Shown here piece after piece: positions 28,483 through 36,761 of a stretch of DNA of 64,000 bases. This DNA comes from Albidovulum denitrificans (GTDB lineage Bacteria > Pseudomonadota > Alphaproteobacteria > Rhodobacterales > Rhodobacteraceae). Both the position numbers and the translations under genes were made by a program. Under the pieces are notes generated by a model. It did no database searches, was not told the DNA's origin, and saw only the letters and a program-made list of their open reading frames with translations. Numbering within the stretch: position 1 is the first letter of the stretch; every line of letters starts with the position of its first letter. Where the stretch lies: contig NZ_PVEP01000002.1 of NCBI RefSeq assembly GCF_002973535.1, forward strand, positions 186,001-250,000. The letters are read 5' to 3'.

Positions 28483-29916
28483 ATGGAATTCGGATTCACC
28501 ACGGCCGCCTATGTCGTTGCGGCAGTTCTTTTCATCCTCTCGCTCGGCGGGCTCTCCGGGCAGGAAAGCGCCAAGCGCGCGGTCTGGTACGGCATTGTCG
28601 GCATGGCGCTGGCGGTCGTGGCCACGCTGATCGGGCCGGGCGCGGGCCTCTGGCTTCTCTCGGTGATCCTGATCGCCGGTGGCGGCATCATCGGTCTTTA
28701 CGTCGCGCAGCGCGTCCAGATGACCGAGATGCCGCAGCTTGTCGCGGCGATGCACAGCCTCGTCGGCCTTGCCGCGGTCTTCATCGGCTATAACGCCCAT
28801 ATCGAGGCCGCCCGCGTGGCGGCGATGGACGAAACCGCCCGCGCGGCGTTGCACGGCTTTGCCGCCGTCCTGGCGCATAAATCGCCGGTGGAGCTGTCGA
28901 TCCTTCGGGTCGAGGTCTTCCTTGGCGTCTTCATCGGGGCGGTGACCTTCACCGGCTCCATCGTCGCCTTCGGCAAGCTTGCGGGCAAGGTCGATGGCAA
29001 GGCCAAAAAGCTGCCCGGCGGTCATATGCTGAACGCGGGCGCGGCGATCCTGTCCTTCATCTTCCTCCTGATGTACCTCAACGGCGCGGGGACGCTGCCG
29101 CTGATCCTGATGACGCTGCTGGCCTTCTTCATCGGCTATCACCTGATCATGGGGATCGGGGGCGCGGACATGCCGGTCGTGGTGTCGATGCTGAACAGCT
29201 ATTCCGGCTGGGCCGCGGCGGCGATCGGCTTTTCGCTCTCGAACGATCTGCTGATCGTGGTGGGCGCGCTGGTCGGCTCTTCCGGTGCGATCCTCAGCTA
29301 CATCATGTGCAAGGCGATGAACCGGTCCTTCATCAGCGTGATCCTCGGCGGTTTCGGCAACACGACCGGCCCGGCGATGGAGATCGCGGGCGAACAGATC
29401 GCCATCGACGCCGACGGCGTGGCGGCGGCGCTGAAGGATGCCGACAGCGTCATCATCGTGCCGGGCTATGGCATGGCCGTGGCGCAGGCGCAGCAATCGG
29501 TCAGCGAGCTGACGCGGAAACTCCGCGCGCAGGGCAAGGAGGTGCGTTTCGCCATCCACCCGGTCGCGGGCCGTCTGCCGGGCCACATGAACGTGCTGCT
29601 GGCCGAGGCCAAGGTGCCTTACGACATCGTGCTTGAGATGGATGAGATCAATGAGGACTTCCCCGAAACGGATGTCGTCATCGTCATCGGCTCGAACGAC
29701 ATCGTGAACCCGGCGGCGCAGGAAGACCCGAACAGCCCCATCGCCGGGATGCCGGTGCTGGAGGTCTGGAAGGCGAAACAGGTCTTCGTGTCCAAGCGCG
29801 GGCAGGGGACCGGCTATTCCGGCATCGAGAACCCGCTCTTCTACAAGGACAACACGCGGATGTTCTATGGCGACGCGAAGAAATCCGTCGACGGGCTTCT
29901 GCCGATGCTGGACTGA
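28483..29916 (+). CDS. pntB: NAD(P) transhydrogenase subunit beta
   Basis: A 477-aa beta subunit with eight to nine N-terminal membrane helices and a C-terminal NADP(H)-binding domain III. The domain III fingerprint [15 protein letters not shown], followed by [23 protein letters not shown], is intact. The conserved His of the proton channel is probably that in [15 protein letters not shown]. Domain III ends with the NADP-contacting '[15 protein letters not shown]' and '[17 protein letters not shown]'. Co-transcribed with pntA and followed by a strong terminator. Confidence 0.96.
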   Translation: MEFGFTTAAYVVAAVLFILSLGGLSGQESAKRAVWYGIVGMALAVVATLIGPGAGLWLLSVILIAGGGIIGLYVAQRVQMTEMPQLVAAMHSLVGLAAVFIGYNAHIEAARVAAMDETARAALHGFAAVLAHKSPVELSILRVEVFLGVFIGAVTFTGSIVAFGKLAGKVDGKAKKLPGGHMLNAGAAILSFIFLLMYLNGAGTLPLILMTLLAFFIGYHLIMGIGGADMPVVVSMLNSYSGWAAAAIGFSLSNDLLIVVGALVGSSGAILSYIMCKAMNRSFISVILGGFGNTTGPAMEIAGEQIAIDADGVAAALKDADSVIIVPGYGMAVAQAQQSVSELTRKLRAQGKEVRFAIHPVAGRLPGHMNVLLAEAKVPYDIVLEMDEINEDFPETDVVIVIGSNDIVNPAAQEDPNSPIAGMPVLEVWKAKQVFVSKRGQGTGYSGIENPLFYKDNTRMFYGDAKKSVDGLLPMLD

Positions 29917-29940
29917 GGCGGCCAGCATTCCCGATCAGCG

Positions 29941-29974
29941 TGACCCCGCCCGAAACGGCGGGGTCATTTTCTTT
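29941..29974 (+). terminator. Intrinsic terminator of pntAB
   Basis: TGACCCCGCC (29941-29950) and GGCGGGGTCA (29957-29966) form a perfect 10-bp stem with a 6-nt loop. A TTTTCTTTT-type run follows immediately. It lies 24 bp after the pntB stop. Confidence 0.92.
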
Positions 29975-29979
29975 TGTGC

Positions 29980-29989
29980 GGGGGGGGGG
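29980..29989. repeat. G10 homopolymer tract
   Basis: Ten consecutive G in the 331-bp spacer between pntB and the DUF3422 gene. It is outside coding sequence and directly follows the terminator. The spacer otherwise holds the dispersed repeat at 30.04 kb and AT-rich sequence before the next gene. Confidence 0.8.
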
Positions 29990-30040
29990 CGGCCTGCACG
30001 AAAGCCCGCAAGACCGCCAATACCCCCGGATCGCGGACCT

Positions 30041-30132
30041 AAAGCGTTTCGGGTTTCCGTTGAGAAAGCAAGTATCAGAATTCGAACGAAATAAGTTCGA
30101 ATTCTGATTCAGTGTAAACCCGAAATGCTATA
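30041..30132 (+). repeat. 92-bp dispersed intergenic repeat, copy 1
   Basis: Starts AAAGCGTTTCGGGTTT and ends AAACCCGAAATGCTATAG, so the outer arms are near-inverted copies. Inside is a perfect 12-bp inverted repeat, CAGAATTCGAAC (30076-30087) and GTTCGAATTCTG (30095-30106). A second copy in opposite orientation is at 52.4 kb; hand alignment is ungapped with about 85% identity. No coding potential is seen. Confidence 0.8.
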
Positions 30133-30247
30133 GCGGCCGTCGCATACCACGGTATGCCTCTAACCAACTGCAATAATTGAATTTTTCTCTTTATCGGTCG
30201 CGCCCTTTCCTCTAGCCTGCCCGGCAATCTCACGCGGACAGGCGGAT

Positions 30248-31531
30248 ATGGCCCCGATCGACAACCATCCCTTGCGCTATGCGCTGGTGAACGAGCTTCA
30301 TGCGCGGCCGTTCCCGAACCTCGATGCGCCCTGTCACGCGGTCTATTTTGCGGTCAAGCAGCCCGCCGATGCGCATAACCGCGACCGGACCGCCGACCGC
30401 GATCACCTGCTTGCGCTTCTGGACCGCAACGGTGCCGTTCACCCGCCCGAAGGCGCCACCCATCACGCCGCGCGCATCGGGCGCTATGACCTGAAATGGG
30501 AAAGCCACACCGAATTCGTGACCTATTCGGGTTTTGGCCGCGGCCTTGGCGCGCGCCCCTTCGACCCGGCCGAGGCCGAAGTCTTTCCGGCCGACTGGAT
30601 GGCAACCGCGCCCGGCAAGGTGGTCGCCGCGATCCTGGTCCGGGTAGAACCGCTGCCCGAGGACCTCGATGAGGTCAAGACCAAGGTCGAGGACTGGTTC
30701 GTTGCCGAAAGCGTCGCCTGTTCCTGGGTGCTGGATGAGGCCGCGATCATCGCGGGCGATTTCCAGATCGACCCGGCCGGGATGATGCGCTTCGCGGCCT
30801 TCGTTCGCCCCGGCACCGGGCAGCGCCGCATCGGGCGCATCGTCCAGCGCCTGTGCGAGATCGAGACCTATCGCGCCATGTCCATGCTGGGCCTTGGCCG
30901 CGCGCGTGAGCTGGGGGCAGGGCTGAACGCGCTTGACCCGCAATTGTCGGACCTCGTCCGCACCATCTCGGACCAGGCGCGGGATGCGGAGGAAACGCTG
31001 AACGACCTGCTGGACATCTCTGCCCGTCTGGAAAGTCTGGCTGTCGCGCATTCCTTCCGCTTCGGCGCGACCGGGGCCTATGAGGCGATCGTGACCCAGC
31101 GCGTCTCTGTCCTGCGCGAGACAAGGTTCGACGGCCGCCAGACCTTTGGCGAATTCATGATGCGCCGCTACGATCCGGCGATGCGGACGGTGAAATCGGC
31201 CGAGCGGCGGCTGGAGCAGATGGCGGAGCGGGCCGAACGGGCGGGGGAGCTGCTGCGCACCCGCGTCGATGTCGAACGGCAGGGGCAGAACCAGAAGCTT
31301 CTCGAAAGCATGGACAAGCGCGCCGACCTGCAACTGAGGCTGCAACACACGGTCGAGGGGCTGTCGGTCGTGGCGATCAGCTACTACGCCGTCAGCCTTG
31401 CGACCTATCTGCTGCTGCCTGTGGCCGAGGCGCTGCACTGGCCGAAATCGGCGCTGACGGCGGGGCTGGTCCCGGTGGTCGCGGGCCTTGTCTGGCTGAT
31501 GGTGCGGCGCATCCGCAAAAGCTTTCATTAA
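30248..31531 (+). CDS. DUF3422-family membrane-anchored protein
   Basis: A 427-aa protein beginning NHPLRYALVNELHARPFP, the signature of DUF3422. The body is soluble, with a long heptad-rich helix at about residues 240-370 (LSDLVRTISDQARDAEETLNDLL; RRLEQMAERAERAGELL) that suggests a coiled coil. Two C-terminal membrane helices follow (VVAISYYAVSLATYLLLPVA and ALTAGLVPVVAGLVWLM). The architecture recalls CorA-like or chemoreceptor-like membrane sensors, but the function is unknown. The next gene, an oxidoreductase, starts 61 bp downstream on the same strand. Confidence 0.85.
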   Translation: MAPIDNHPLRYALVNELHARPFPNLDAPCHAVYFAVKQPADAHNRDRTADRDHLLALLDRNGAVHPPEGATHHAARIGRYDLKWESHTEFVTYSGFGRGLGARPFDPAEAEVFPADWMATAPGKVVAAILVRVEPLPEDLDEVKTKVEDWFVAESVACSWVLDEAAIIAGDFQIDPAGMMRFAAFVRPGTGQRRIGRIVQRLCEIETYRAMSMLGLGRARELGAGLNALDPQLSDLVRTISDQARDAEETLNDLLDISARLESLAVAHSFRFGATGAYEAIVTQRVSVLRETRFDGRQTFGEFMMRRYDPAMRTVKSAERRLEQMAERAERAGELLRTRVDVERQGQNQKLLESMDKRADLQLRLQHTVEGLSVVAISYYAVSLATYLLLPVAEALHWPKSALTAGLVPVVAGLVWLMVRRIRKSFH

Positions 31532-31592
31532 AGGCGATTGACCTTTCCCCAAAGCGGCGCGACGGTCGCGCCGCAAGGGTGAGGGCAGGGTG

Positions 31593-32951
31593 ATGGGCAA
31601 GACGTCAGGGATCGTGTTTCCGTTCCATGCGGGGCATCCGCCCCGGTTTGCGGGGCCGGTCCCGCGTCAGGCGGATGTGGTGGTGATCGGCGGCGGCGTG
31701 ATCGGCGTGATGACCGCCTGGTTCCTGGCCGCGCGCGGCGAAAAGGTGGTCCTGTGCGAAAAGGGCCGGATCGGCGCGGAACAGTCGGGCCGCAACTGGG
31801 GCTGGGTCCGCAAGCAGGGCCGCGATCCGGCGGAACTGCCGATCATGATCGAGGCGCTTGAGATCTGGGCAGGGCTGGCCGAAGCGGCCGGGGCCGATCT
31901 GGGGTTTCGCCGGACCGACATCCTTTACGCGGCGAATGATGCGGCGGCGCTGGCGCGTTACGAGGCGTGGATGGTCCATGCGCGCGACCATGGCCTTGAT
32001 ACGCGGATGCTGGGGCGGGCTGAGATCGACGCCTATATCCCCAACGCGGCGGGCTGGTGCGGCGGCATCCTGACGCCGTCCGACGGGCGGGCGGAGCCCT
32101 GGGTCGCGGTGCCGCGTCTGGCCGCCGCGCTGGCGGGGCGGGGCGTGAGCGTCGTCGAGGAGTGCGCCGTGCGCGCGATCGACACCCAAGGCGGCGCGGT
32201 CGCGGGTGTGGTCACGGAACAGGGCCGCATCGCCGCGTCGCGGGTGGTGCTGGCGGGCGGGGCGTGGTCCGCGCTTCTCCTCGGGCGTCACGGGGTGCGC
32301 ATCCCGCAGCTTTCGGTGCGCGCGACAGTGGCGGCGACGGGGCCGCTGCCGGAGGTTCATTCCGGCGCCGTGGCCGACCGCGACTTTGCCATGCGGCGGC
32401 GGCTTGACGGCGGCTATACGCTGGCGCCGGGGCATTTCCACGAATTCTACATCGGGCCGGATGCCTTCCGGCATCTGCGCGCCTATGTGCCGCAGATCCG
32501 CGCGGATCTTTCCGGGACGAAGTTCCTGCCCGCCGCCCCGCGCGGCTATCCCGACGCCTGGCTGACCCCGCGCCGCTGGGCGGAGGACGAGACCTCGCCA
32601 TTTGAGCGGATGCGCATCCTCGACCCGTCCCCGAACCGGCGCGAGGTGGAGCGGTTGCGCGACTGTTTCAGCCGCGCCTTCCCGGCGCATGGCCGCCCGC
32701 CCGTCGCCGCCGCCTGGGCCGGGATGATCGACACGATGCCCGATGTGGTGCCGGTGATCGACCATGTGCCTGCGTTGCCGGGGCTGACGCTGGCGACCGG
32801 CATGGCCGGGCATGGCTTCGGCATCGGGCCGGGGGTGGGCCGCGTGGTGGCCGATCTGGTCGGCGGCCGCGCGCCGGGGCATGACCTGACGCGGTTCCGC
32901 TTTGGCCGCTTCACCGACGGGTCGCGCATGGATCTTGGCCCCGCCCTGTGA
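31593..32951 (+). CDS. DAO-family FAD-dependent oxidoreductase
   Basis: A 452-aa flavoprotein of the D-amino-acid-oxidase/glycine-oxidase fold. The FAD-binding fingerprint VVVIGGGVIGVMTAWFLA is at about residues 29-46, followed by CEKGRIGAEQSGRNWGWVRKQG, in which 'E-Q-S-G-R-N' contacts FAD. The C-terminal LATGMAGHGFGIGPGVGRVVADL completes the cofactor site. The family oxidises amines or N-methyl/D-amino acids, with release of H2O2 or transfer of electrons to quinone. The substrate is unknown. It is one of three such enzymes in 31-42 kb and is convergent with the PuuB-like gene at 33.06 kb. Confidence 0.85.
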   Translation: MGKTSGIVFPFHAGHPPRFAGPVPRQADVVVIGGGVIGVMTAWFLAARGEKVVLCEKGRIGAEQSGRNWGWVRKQGRDPAELPIMIEALEIWAGLAEAAGADLGFRRTDILYAANDAAALARYEAWMVHARDHGLDTRMLGRAEIDAYIPNAAGWCGGILTPSDGRAEPWVAVPRLAAALAGRGVSVVEECAVRAIDTQGGAVAGVVTEQGRIAASRVVLAGGAWSALLLGRHGVRIPQLSVRATVAATGPLPEVHSGAVADRDFAMRRRLDGGYTLAPGHFHEFYIGPDAFRHLRAYVPQIRADLSGTKFLPAAPRGYPDAWLTPRRWAEDETSPFERMRILDPSPNRREVERLRDCFSRAFPAHGRPPVAAAWAGMIDTMPDVVPVIDHVPALPGLTLATGMAGHGFGIGPGVGRVVADLVGGRAPGHDLTRFRFGRFTDGSRMDLGPAL

Positions 32952-33023
32952 CCCATGACGGTCTTGTGAGCCATGACCGCCTCGGGGGGCATTGAGCCCC
33001 CTCTCGGCGGGGCGCTCCCGCGC

Positions 33024-33048
33024 GGGGAGTATTTGGGCAACGAAGAAG
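33024..33048 (-). repeat. Structured dispersed repeat, copy B (core)
   Basis: On the minus strand this reads CTTCTTCGTTG, CC, then CAAATACTCC, the same core as copies A, C and D. It begins 10 bp after the stop codon of the minus-strand PuuB-like gene at 33059. The sequence beyond the core is a short GC-rich hairpin rather than the longer structure of copies A and D. Confidence 0.7.
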
Positions 33049-33058
33049 CCGGGCGGTG

Positions 33059-34360
33059 TCAGAGCCGGTCGCGGAGCGAGAACCAGACCATCGCCAGCAC
33101 CAGAAGCGGCCAGCGCAGCGCCACGCCGCCGGGGAAGGCGCGGGTGGGGACGGTCGCCATCAGGTCGAAGCGTTCCGCCTGACCGGCGATGGCCTCGGCG
33201 GCAAGCTTGCCGCCCAGCGTCGCCAGCGCCACGCCATGTCCCGAAAAGCCCGAGACGCTGAGGATATTGCCCGCGACCCGCGCGAAATCCGGCATCCGGT
33301 TGAGTGTGATGCCAAGCGTGCCGCCCCAGGCGAAGTCGATTTTCGTGCCTGCGAGCTGGGGGAAGATCTCAAGCATCGGCTTGCGCACAAGCGTGGCGAT
33401 GTCGGGGAAGCGGTAGCCATAGCTTTCACCGCCGCCGAAGAGCAGCCGGTGATCTTCCGAAAAGCGGAAGTAGTTGATGACGAACTTGGTATCCGCGACG
33501 GCGTGGTTGCCCCGGACGATCTCTTCCTGCGCCTCCGCGCCCAGCGGTTCGGTGGCGACGATGAAATTGTTGATCGGCATGACGCGGGCGGCGGTGCGGC
33601 GGTCGAGCGTTCCCAGATAGCCGTTGCAGGCGAGAAGGACATGGGAGGCGCGGATGCTGGCGGTATCGGTGCGGATCGTGGCCGGGCTGCCGTTGTCGAG
33701 GCTGCGCACCTCGGACCCTTCATGGATGCGCACGCCTGCCGCCGCCGCTGCGCGGGCAAGGCCGAAGGCGTAGCGCAAGGGGTGCAGGTGGCCGCCGCCC
33801 ATGTCGATATCGCCGCCGTGATAGGCGGGGGAGCCGACGAGGTGGCGCATCTCCTGCCCGTCCAGCGGACGGATCAGGTCGTAATCATACTCGCGCGCCA
33901 TCTTTTCCGCATAGGCGCGGGCATGGGGCAGGAAACGTTCGCGGTGGCAGGCGTGGATGATGCCGTTCGCAAAGCCCGCCTCGGGCGCGTGGCGGGCGGC
34001 GAGGGCCTTTGTCAGCGCGACCGCCTCTTGCGACAGGTCCCAGAGGCGGCGGGCGTGGTCCTTGCCGACCATCGTCTCAAGATCGTCCTGTTCCAGCCGC
34101 TGCCCGGTGCCGACCTGTCCGCCGTTCCGCCCCGAGGCGCCCCAGCCGACGCGGTGGGCGTCAAGAAGCATCACGTCGAAGCCGCGTTCGGCCAGGTGCA
34201 GCGCGGCCGAAAGGCCGGTAAAGCCCGCGCCGACGATGCAGACATCGCAGGTCAGGTCGCCCTTCGCCGCCGGGAAGGGGCCGGGGGGCGTGGCCGTTGC
34301 GGCATACCACGACCGGGGAAACTCCCCGGCCGTGTCATTGGCGTGCAGGACGTTGACCAT
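33059..34360 (-). CDS. Gamma-glutamylputrescine oxidase-like flavoprotein (PuuB-like), copy 1
   Basis: A 433-aa DAO-family oxidase. FAD is bound by CIVGAGFTGLSAALHLAERG (about residues 41-60) and the conserved GWGASGRNGGQVGTGQR (about residues 72-88), which is characteristic of PuuB/OrdL enzymes. The C-terminal NILSVSGFSGHGVALATLGG is also diagnostic. PuuB oxidises the amine end of gamma-glutamyl-putrescine to an aldehyde. The last residues (ALRWPLLVLAMVWFSLRDRL) are hydrophobic and may touch the membrane. It lies 7 bp after the aminotransferase on the same strand, so they form one operon. Confidence 0.85.
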   Translation of the reverse strand: MVNVLHANDTAGEFPRSWYAATATPPGPFPAAKGDLTCDVCIVGAGFTGLSAALHLAERGFDVMLLDAHRVGWGASGRNGGQVGTGQRLEQDDLETMVGKDHARRLWDLSQEAVALTKALAARHAPEAGFANGIIHACHRERFLPHARAYAEKMAREYDYDLIRPLDGQEMRHLVGSPAYHGGDIDMGGGHLHPLRYAFGLARAAAAAGVRIHEGSEVRSLDNGSPATIRTDTASIRASHVLLACNGYLGTLDRRTAARVMPINNFIVATEPLGAEAQEEIVRGNHAVADTKFVINYFRFSEDHRLLFGGGESYGYRFPDIATLVRKPMLEIFPQLAGTKIDFAWGGTLGITLNRMPDFARVAGNILSVSGFSGHGVALATLGGKLAAEAIAGQAERFDLMATVPTRAFPGGVALRWPLLVLAMVWFSLRDRL

Positions 34361-34367
34361 CGCCCGT

Positions 34368-35768
34368 TCAGGCGGCCTTGAGAAGCCCGTCGGACTTCAG
34401 CCCCGCATAGCATTCGTCAAGCGAGGTCGTGGCGCGGTCGACAAGCACGTCGATCTCGGCCGGCGTGATCGTCAGCGACGGCGCGATGATCATCCTGTCG
34501 CCGACATGGCGCATGATAAGGTTGTTGGCAAAGCACCGCTCGCGGCAGCGATAGCCGACGGTTCCGGCATCGGAGGCAAAGCGCGCGCGGGCCGCCTTGT
34601 CCGGCGTCAGCGCGATGGACCCCATCAGGCCCACCAGCTTCGCCTCACCCACCAGCGGGTGATCGGCCAGCTTCTGCCAGCGCTCCATCAGGTAGGGATG
34701 GGCGACGTCGCGGACATGTTCGACGATCTTCTCGTCCTGCATGATCTCAAGGTTCTTCAGCGCGACGGCCGAGGCGACCGGGTGGCCGGAATAGGTGTAG
34801 CCGTGGTTGAAGTCGTCGCCGGAAGTGGCGATCGTCTCATAGACCTCATCGCAGATGATCGAGCCGCCGATGGGCGCGTAGCCCGACGAGAGACCCTTGG
34901 CGATGGTCATGATATGCGGCTTGATGCCGAAGGTCTGCGATCCGAACCAGTTGCCGGTGCGGCCAAAGCCGGTGATGACCTCATCCGCGATCAGCAGGAT
35001 GCCGTATTTGTCGCAGATACGCTGGATCTCGGGCCAGTAGGTCGCGGGCGGGACGATCACGCCGCCTGCGCCCTGGATCGGTTCGCCGATGAAGGCGGCG
35101 ACGCGGTCGGGGCCGATCTCTTCGATCTTCTTTTCCAGTTCGCGGGCGCGGGCGAGGCCGAAGTCGTCCTCATCCATGTCGCCGCCTTCGCCCCACCAAT
35201 AGGGCTGGTCGATATGGACGATGTCGGGGATCGGCAGGCCGCCCTGCGCCCAGATGCCCGTCATGCCGCCCAGCGATCCACCACCCATGGTCGATCCGTG
35301 ATAGGCGTTCTTGCGGCTGATGATGACGGTCTTTTCCGGCTTGCCCTTCACGTCCCAGTAGCGCCGGACGAGGCGGATATTGGTGTCATTCGCCTCCGAC
35401 CCCGACCCGGCATAGAAGACGTGGTTCAGATCGCCGGGCGCGAGTTCGGCAATCTTGGCGGCCAGCGCGATGGCGGGGACGTGGCTGGTCTGGAAGAAGG
35501 TATTGTAATAGCACAGTTCTTCCATCTGCTGCGCGGCGACCTCGGCCAGGTCCTTGCGGCCATAGCCGATATTGACGCACCAAAGGCCCGCCATGCCGTC
35601 GATGATCTGCTGGCCCTCGCTGTCGGTCAGCCAGACGCCCTTGCCGCGGGTGATGATCCGCGCGCCCTTCTTCGCCAGCGCCGCATCCTCGGTGAAGGGG
35701 TGCATGTGGTGGGCGGCGTCCAGCGCCTGAAGCTCTTTCGTCGGCAAATGGTTGGTGATCTTGGTCAT
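34368..35768 (-). CDS. Omega-amino acid/polyamine:pyruvate aminotransferase (class III)
   Basis: A 466-aa class III PLP aminotransferase of the SpuC/omega-transaminase group. Landmarks are GMAGLWCVNIGYGR near residue 56, the phosphate-binding YAGSGSEANDTNIRLVRRYW near 122, ADEVITGFGRTGNWFG near 262 and the Schiff-base lysine in TIAKGLSSGYAPIG near 291. Such enzymes move the amino group of putrescine, cadaverine or spermidine to pyruvate. The start MTKITNHLPTKEL at 35768 is preferred; a nearby in-frame ATG at 35783 is possible. It is transcribed with the PuuB-like oxidase from a promoter region containing two TGATCA palindromes. Confidence 0.92.
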   Translation of the reverse strand: MTKITNHLPTKELQALDAAHHMHPFTEDAALAKKGARIITRGKGVWLTDSEGQQIIDGMAGLWCVNIGYGRKDLAEVAAQQMEELCYYNTFFQTSHVPAIALAAKIAELAPGDLNHVFYAGSGSEANDTNIRLVRRYWDVKGKPEKTVIISRKNAYHGSTMGGGSLGGMTGIWAQGGLPIPDIVHIDQPYWWGEGGDMDEDDFGLARARELEKKIEEIGPDRVAAFIGEPIQGAGGVIVPPATYWPEIQRICDKYGILLIADEVITGFGRTGNWFGSQTFGIKPHIMTIAKGLSSGYAPIGGSIICDEVYETIATSGDDFNHGYTYSGHPVASAVALKNLEIMQDEKIVEHVRDVAHPYLMERWQKLADHPLVGEAKLVGLMGSIALTPDKAARARFASDAGTVGYRCRERCFANNLIMRHVGDRMIIAPSLTITPAEIDVLVDRATTSLDECYAGLKSDGLLKAA

Positions 35769-35870
35769 GGCATGGCCTGTCATATCTGTGCGGGTGTGTC
35801 CGGGCGGCGGGGCGGTTTTTGTCGGCCGGATGTGCCGACCGCCCCGGCGCCCCGAAAGCTCTGACCAGAA

Positions 35871-35910
35871 TATGATCAAAAGCGGGGGAGTCAATCGGAT
35901 TTGATCAAAT
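35871..35910. promoter_or_regulatory. Two TGATCA-centred palindromes before the aminotransferase operon
   Basis: ATTTGATCAAAT at 35899-35910 is a perfect 12-bp palindrome that overlaps the gntR stop codon. A second, weaker copy TATGATCAAA lies at 35871-35880, with centres 29 bp apart. The third copy is upstream of gntR and potF. All three surround the GntR/FCD regulator gene, which is the best candidate to bind them. Confidence 0.6.
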
Positions 35911-36582
35911 TCCCGTGGTGTCGAGGGACAGACGGATCTGGTCGACGCCCTGGACGATGTCATCCTCGACCGCGCGGGCCAGCGCCTCGGCATTGCCCGC
36001 GCGCATGGCGGCCAGCGCCTCTTCATGCCGGTCGGGCAGGTTCAGCGTGCCGAAGCGGCCGCAGACGACGCGCAGCGACGGCCCGAAGCGCAGCCAGAGC
36101 GTATGGGTCAGCGCGGTCAGGATCGGCGCGTCGGCGCGGTCGTAAAGCGCGAAGTGGAAGCGGAAATTGCCGCGCAGATAGGCGCCCACGTCACCCGCCG
36201 CGATGGCCTCGTCGATCTCATCGTCGATGCGCGACAGCTTTGCGACATCGGCGGGCGTGATCTGCGGGGCGGCCATTTGCGCGATCTTGGGCTCGATCGT
36301 CAGGCGGGCAAAGGCCAGTTCGTCGATCTGCGAACGGCTGAGGACCGGCACCATGACCCGCCGGTTGCCCTGAAGCGCCAGCGCGCCCTCCGCCGTCAGG
36401 CGCCGGATCGCCTCGCGCACCGGGGTCATCCCGGCCTCGAGCGTATCGGCCAGGCCCTGGATCGTCACCGCCTGTCCCGGTGCCAGATGACCGAAGAGAA
36501 TCATGTCCCGCAAACGGCAATATGTGATTTCGTGGGATGGCACTTTTGTGGGCGTTTCGCCCGATTGTCGAAGCTTCTCCAT
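35905..36582 (-). CDS. GntR-family regulator with FCD domain
   Basis: A 225-aa repressor-type protein. An N-terminal GntR winged helix (residues 16-80; PGQAVTIQGLADTLEAGMTPVREAIRRLTAEGAL) is followed by an all-helical FCD ligand-binding domain. The metal-site pattern of FCD proteins is visible as FRFHFALYDRAD near 140 and a later 'LPDRHEEAL' near 188. It sits between the aminotransferase-oxidase operon (same strand) and the divergent polyamine transport operon, with palindromic operators on both sides. It most likely senses a polyamine or breakdown product and controls both; ligand and polarity are inference. Confidence 0.88.
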   Translation of the reverse strand: MEKLRQSGETPTKVPSHEITYCRLRDMILFGHLAPGQAVTIQGLADTLEAGMTPVREAIRRLTAEGALALQGNRRVMVPVLSRSQIDELAFARLTIEPKIAQMAAPQITPADVAKLSRIDDEIDEAIAAGDVGAYLRGNFRFHFALYDRADAPILTALTHTLWLRFGPSLRVVCGRFGTLNLPDRHEEALAAMRAGNAEALARAVEDDIVQGVDQIRLSLDTTGI

Positions 36583-36671
36583 CGCATATCCTTATGGGGG
36601 CTGCGGGAAATTTTCTTTCTGTCATAATAAAATACGCCACCACGAAATGCCATGTTGAATCGAGTCGCGAT

Positions 36672-36683
36672 TTTTGATCAAAA
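36672..36683. promoter_or_regulatory. TGATCA-centred palindrome in the gntR-potF divergent spacer
   Basis: TTTTGATCAAAA is a perfect 12-bp palindrome, 89 bp upstream of gntR and 78 bp upstream of potF. It matches the two sites before the aminotransferase. The position allows autoregulation of gntR and control of the pot operon. Confidence 0.6.
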
Positions 36684-36761
36684 TAGGCAATCGGGGACAG
36701 CAACCCACCTGGCGGGCGCGAACCACACGCGCACCGACCAAGACCCTGACTAGGAGGTACT

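Noticed and set aside
29941-30135. A possible small RNA gene in the pntB-DUF3422 spacer.
   Set aside because: The hairpins are explained by the pntB terminator and the dispersed repeat; I saw no promoter-terminator pair bounding an RNA.
36672-36683. TTTTGATCAAAA as an FNR box.
   Set aside because: The half-sites are not separated by four bases; a continuous TGATCA palindrome repeated around a GntR gene fits that regulator better.
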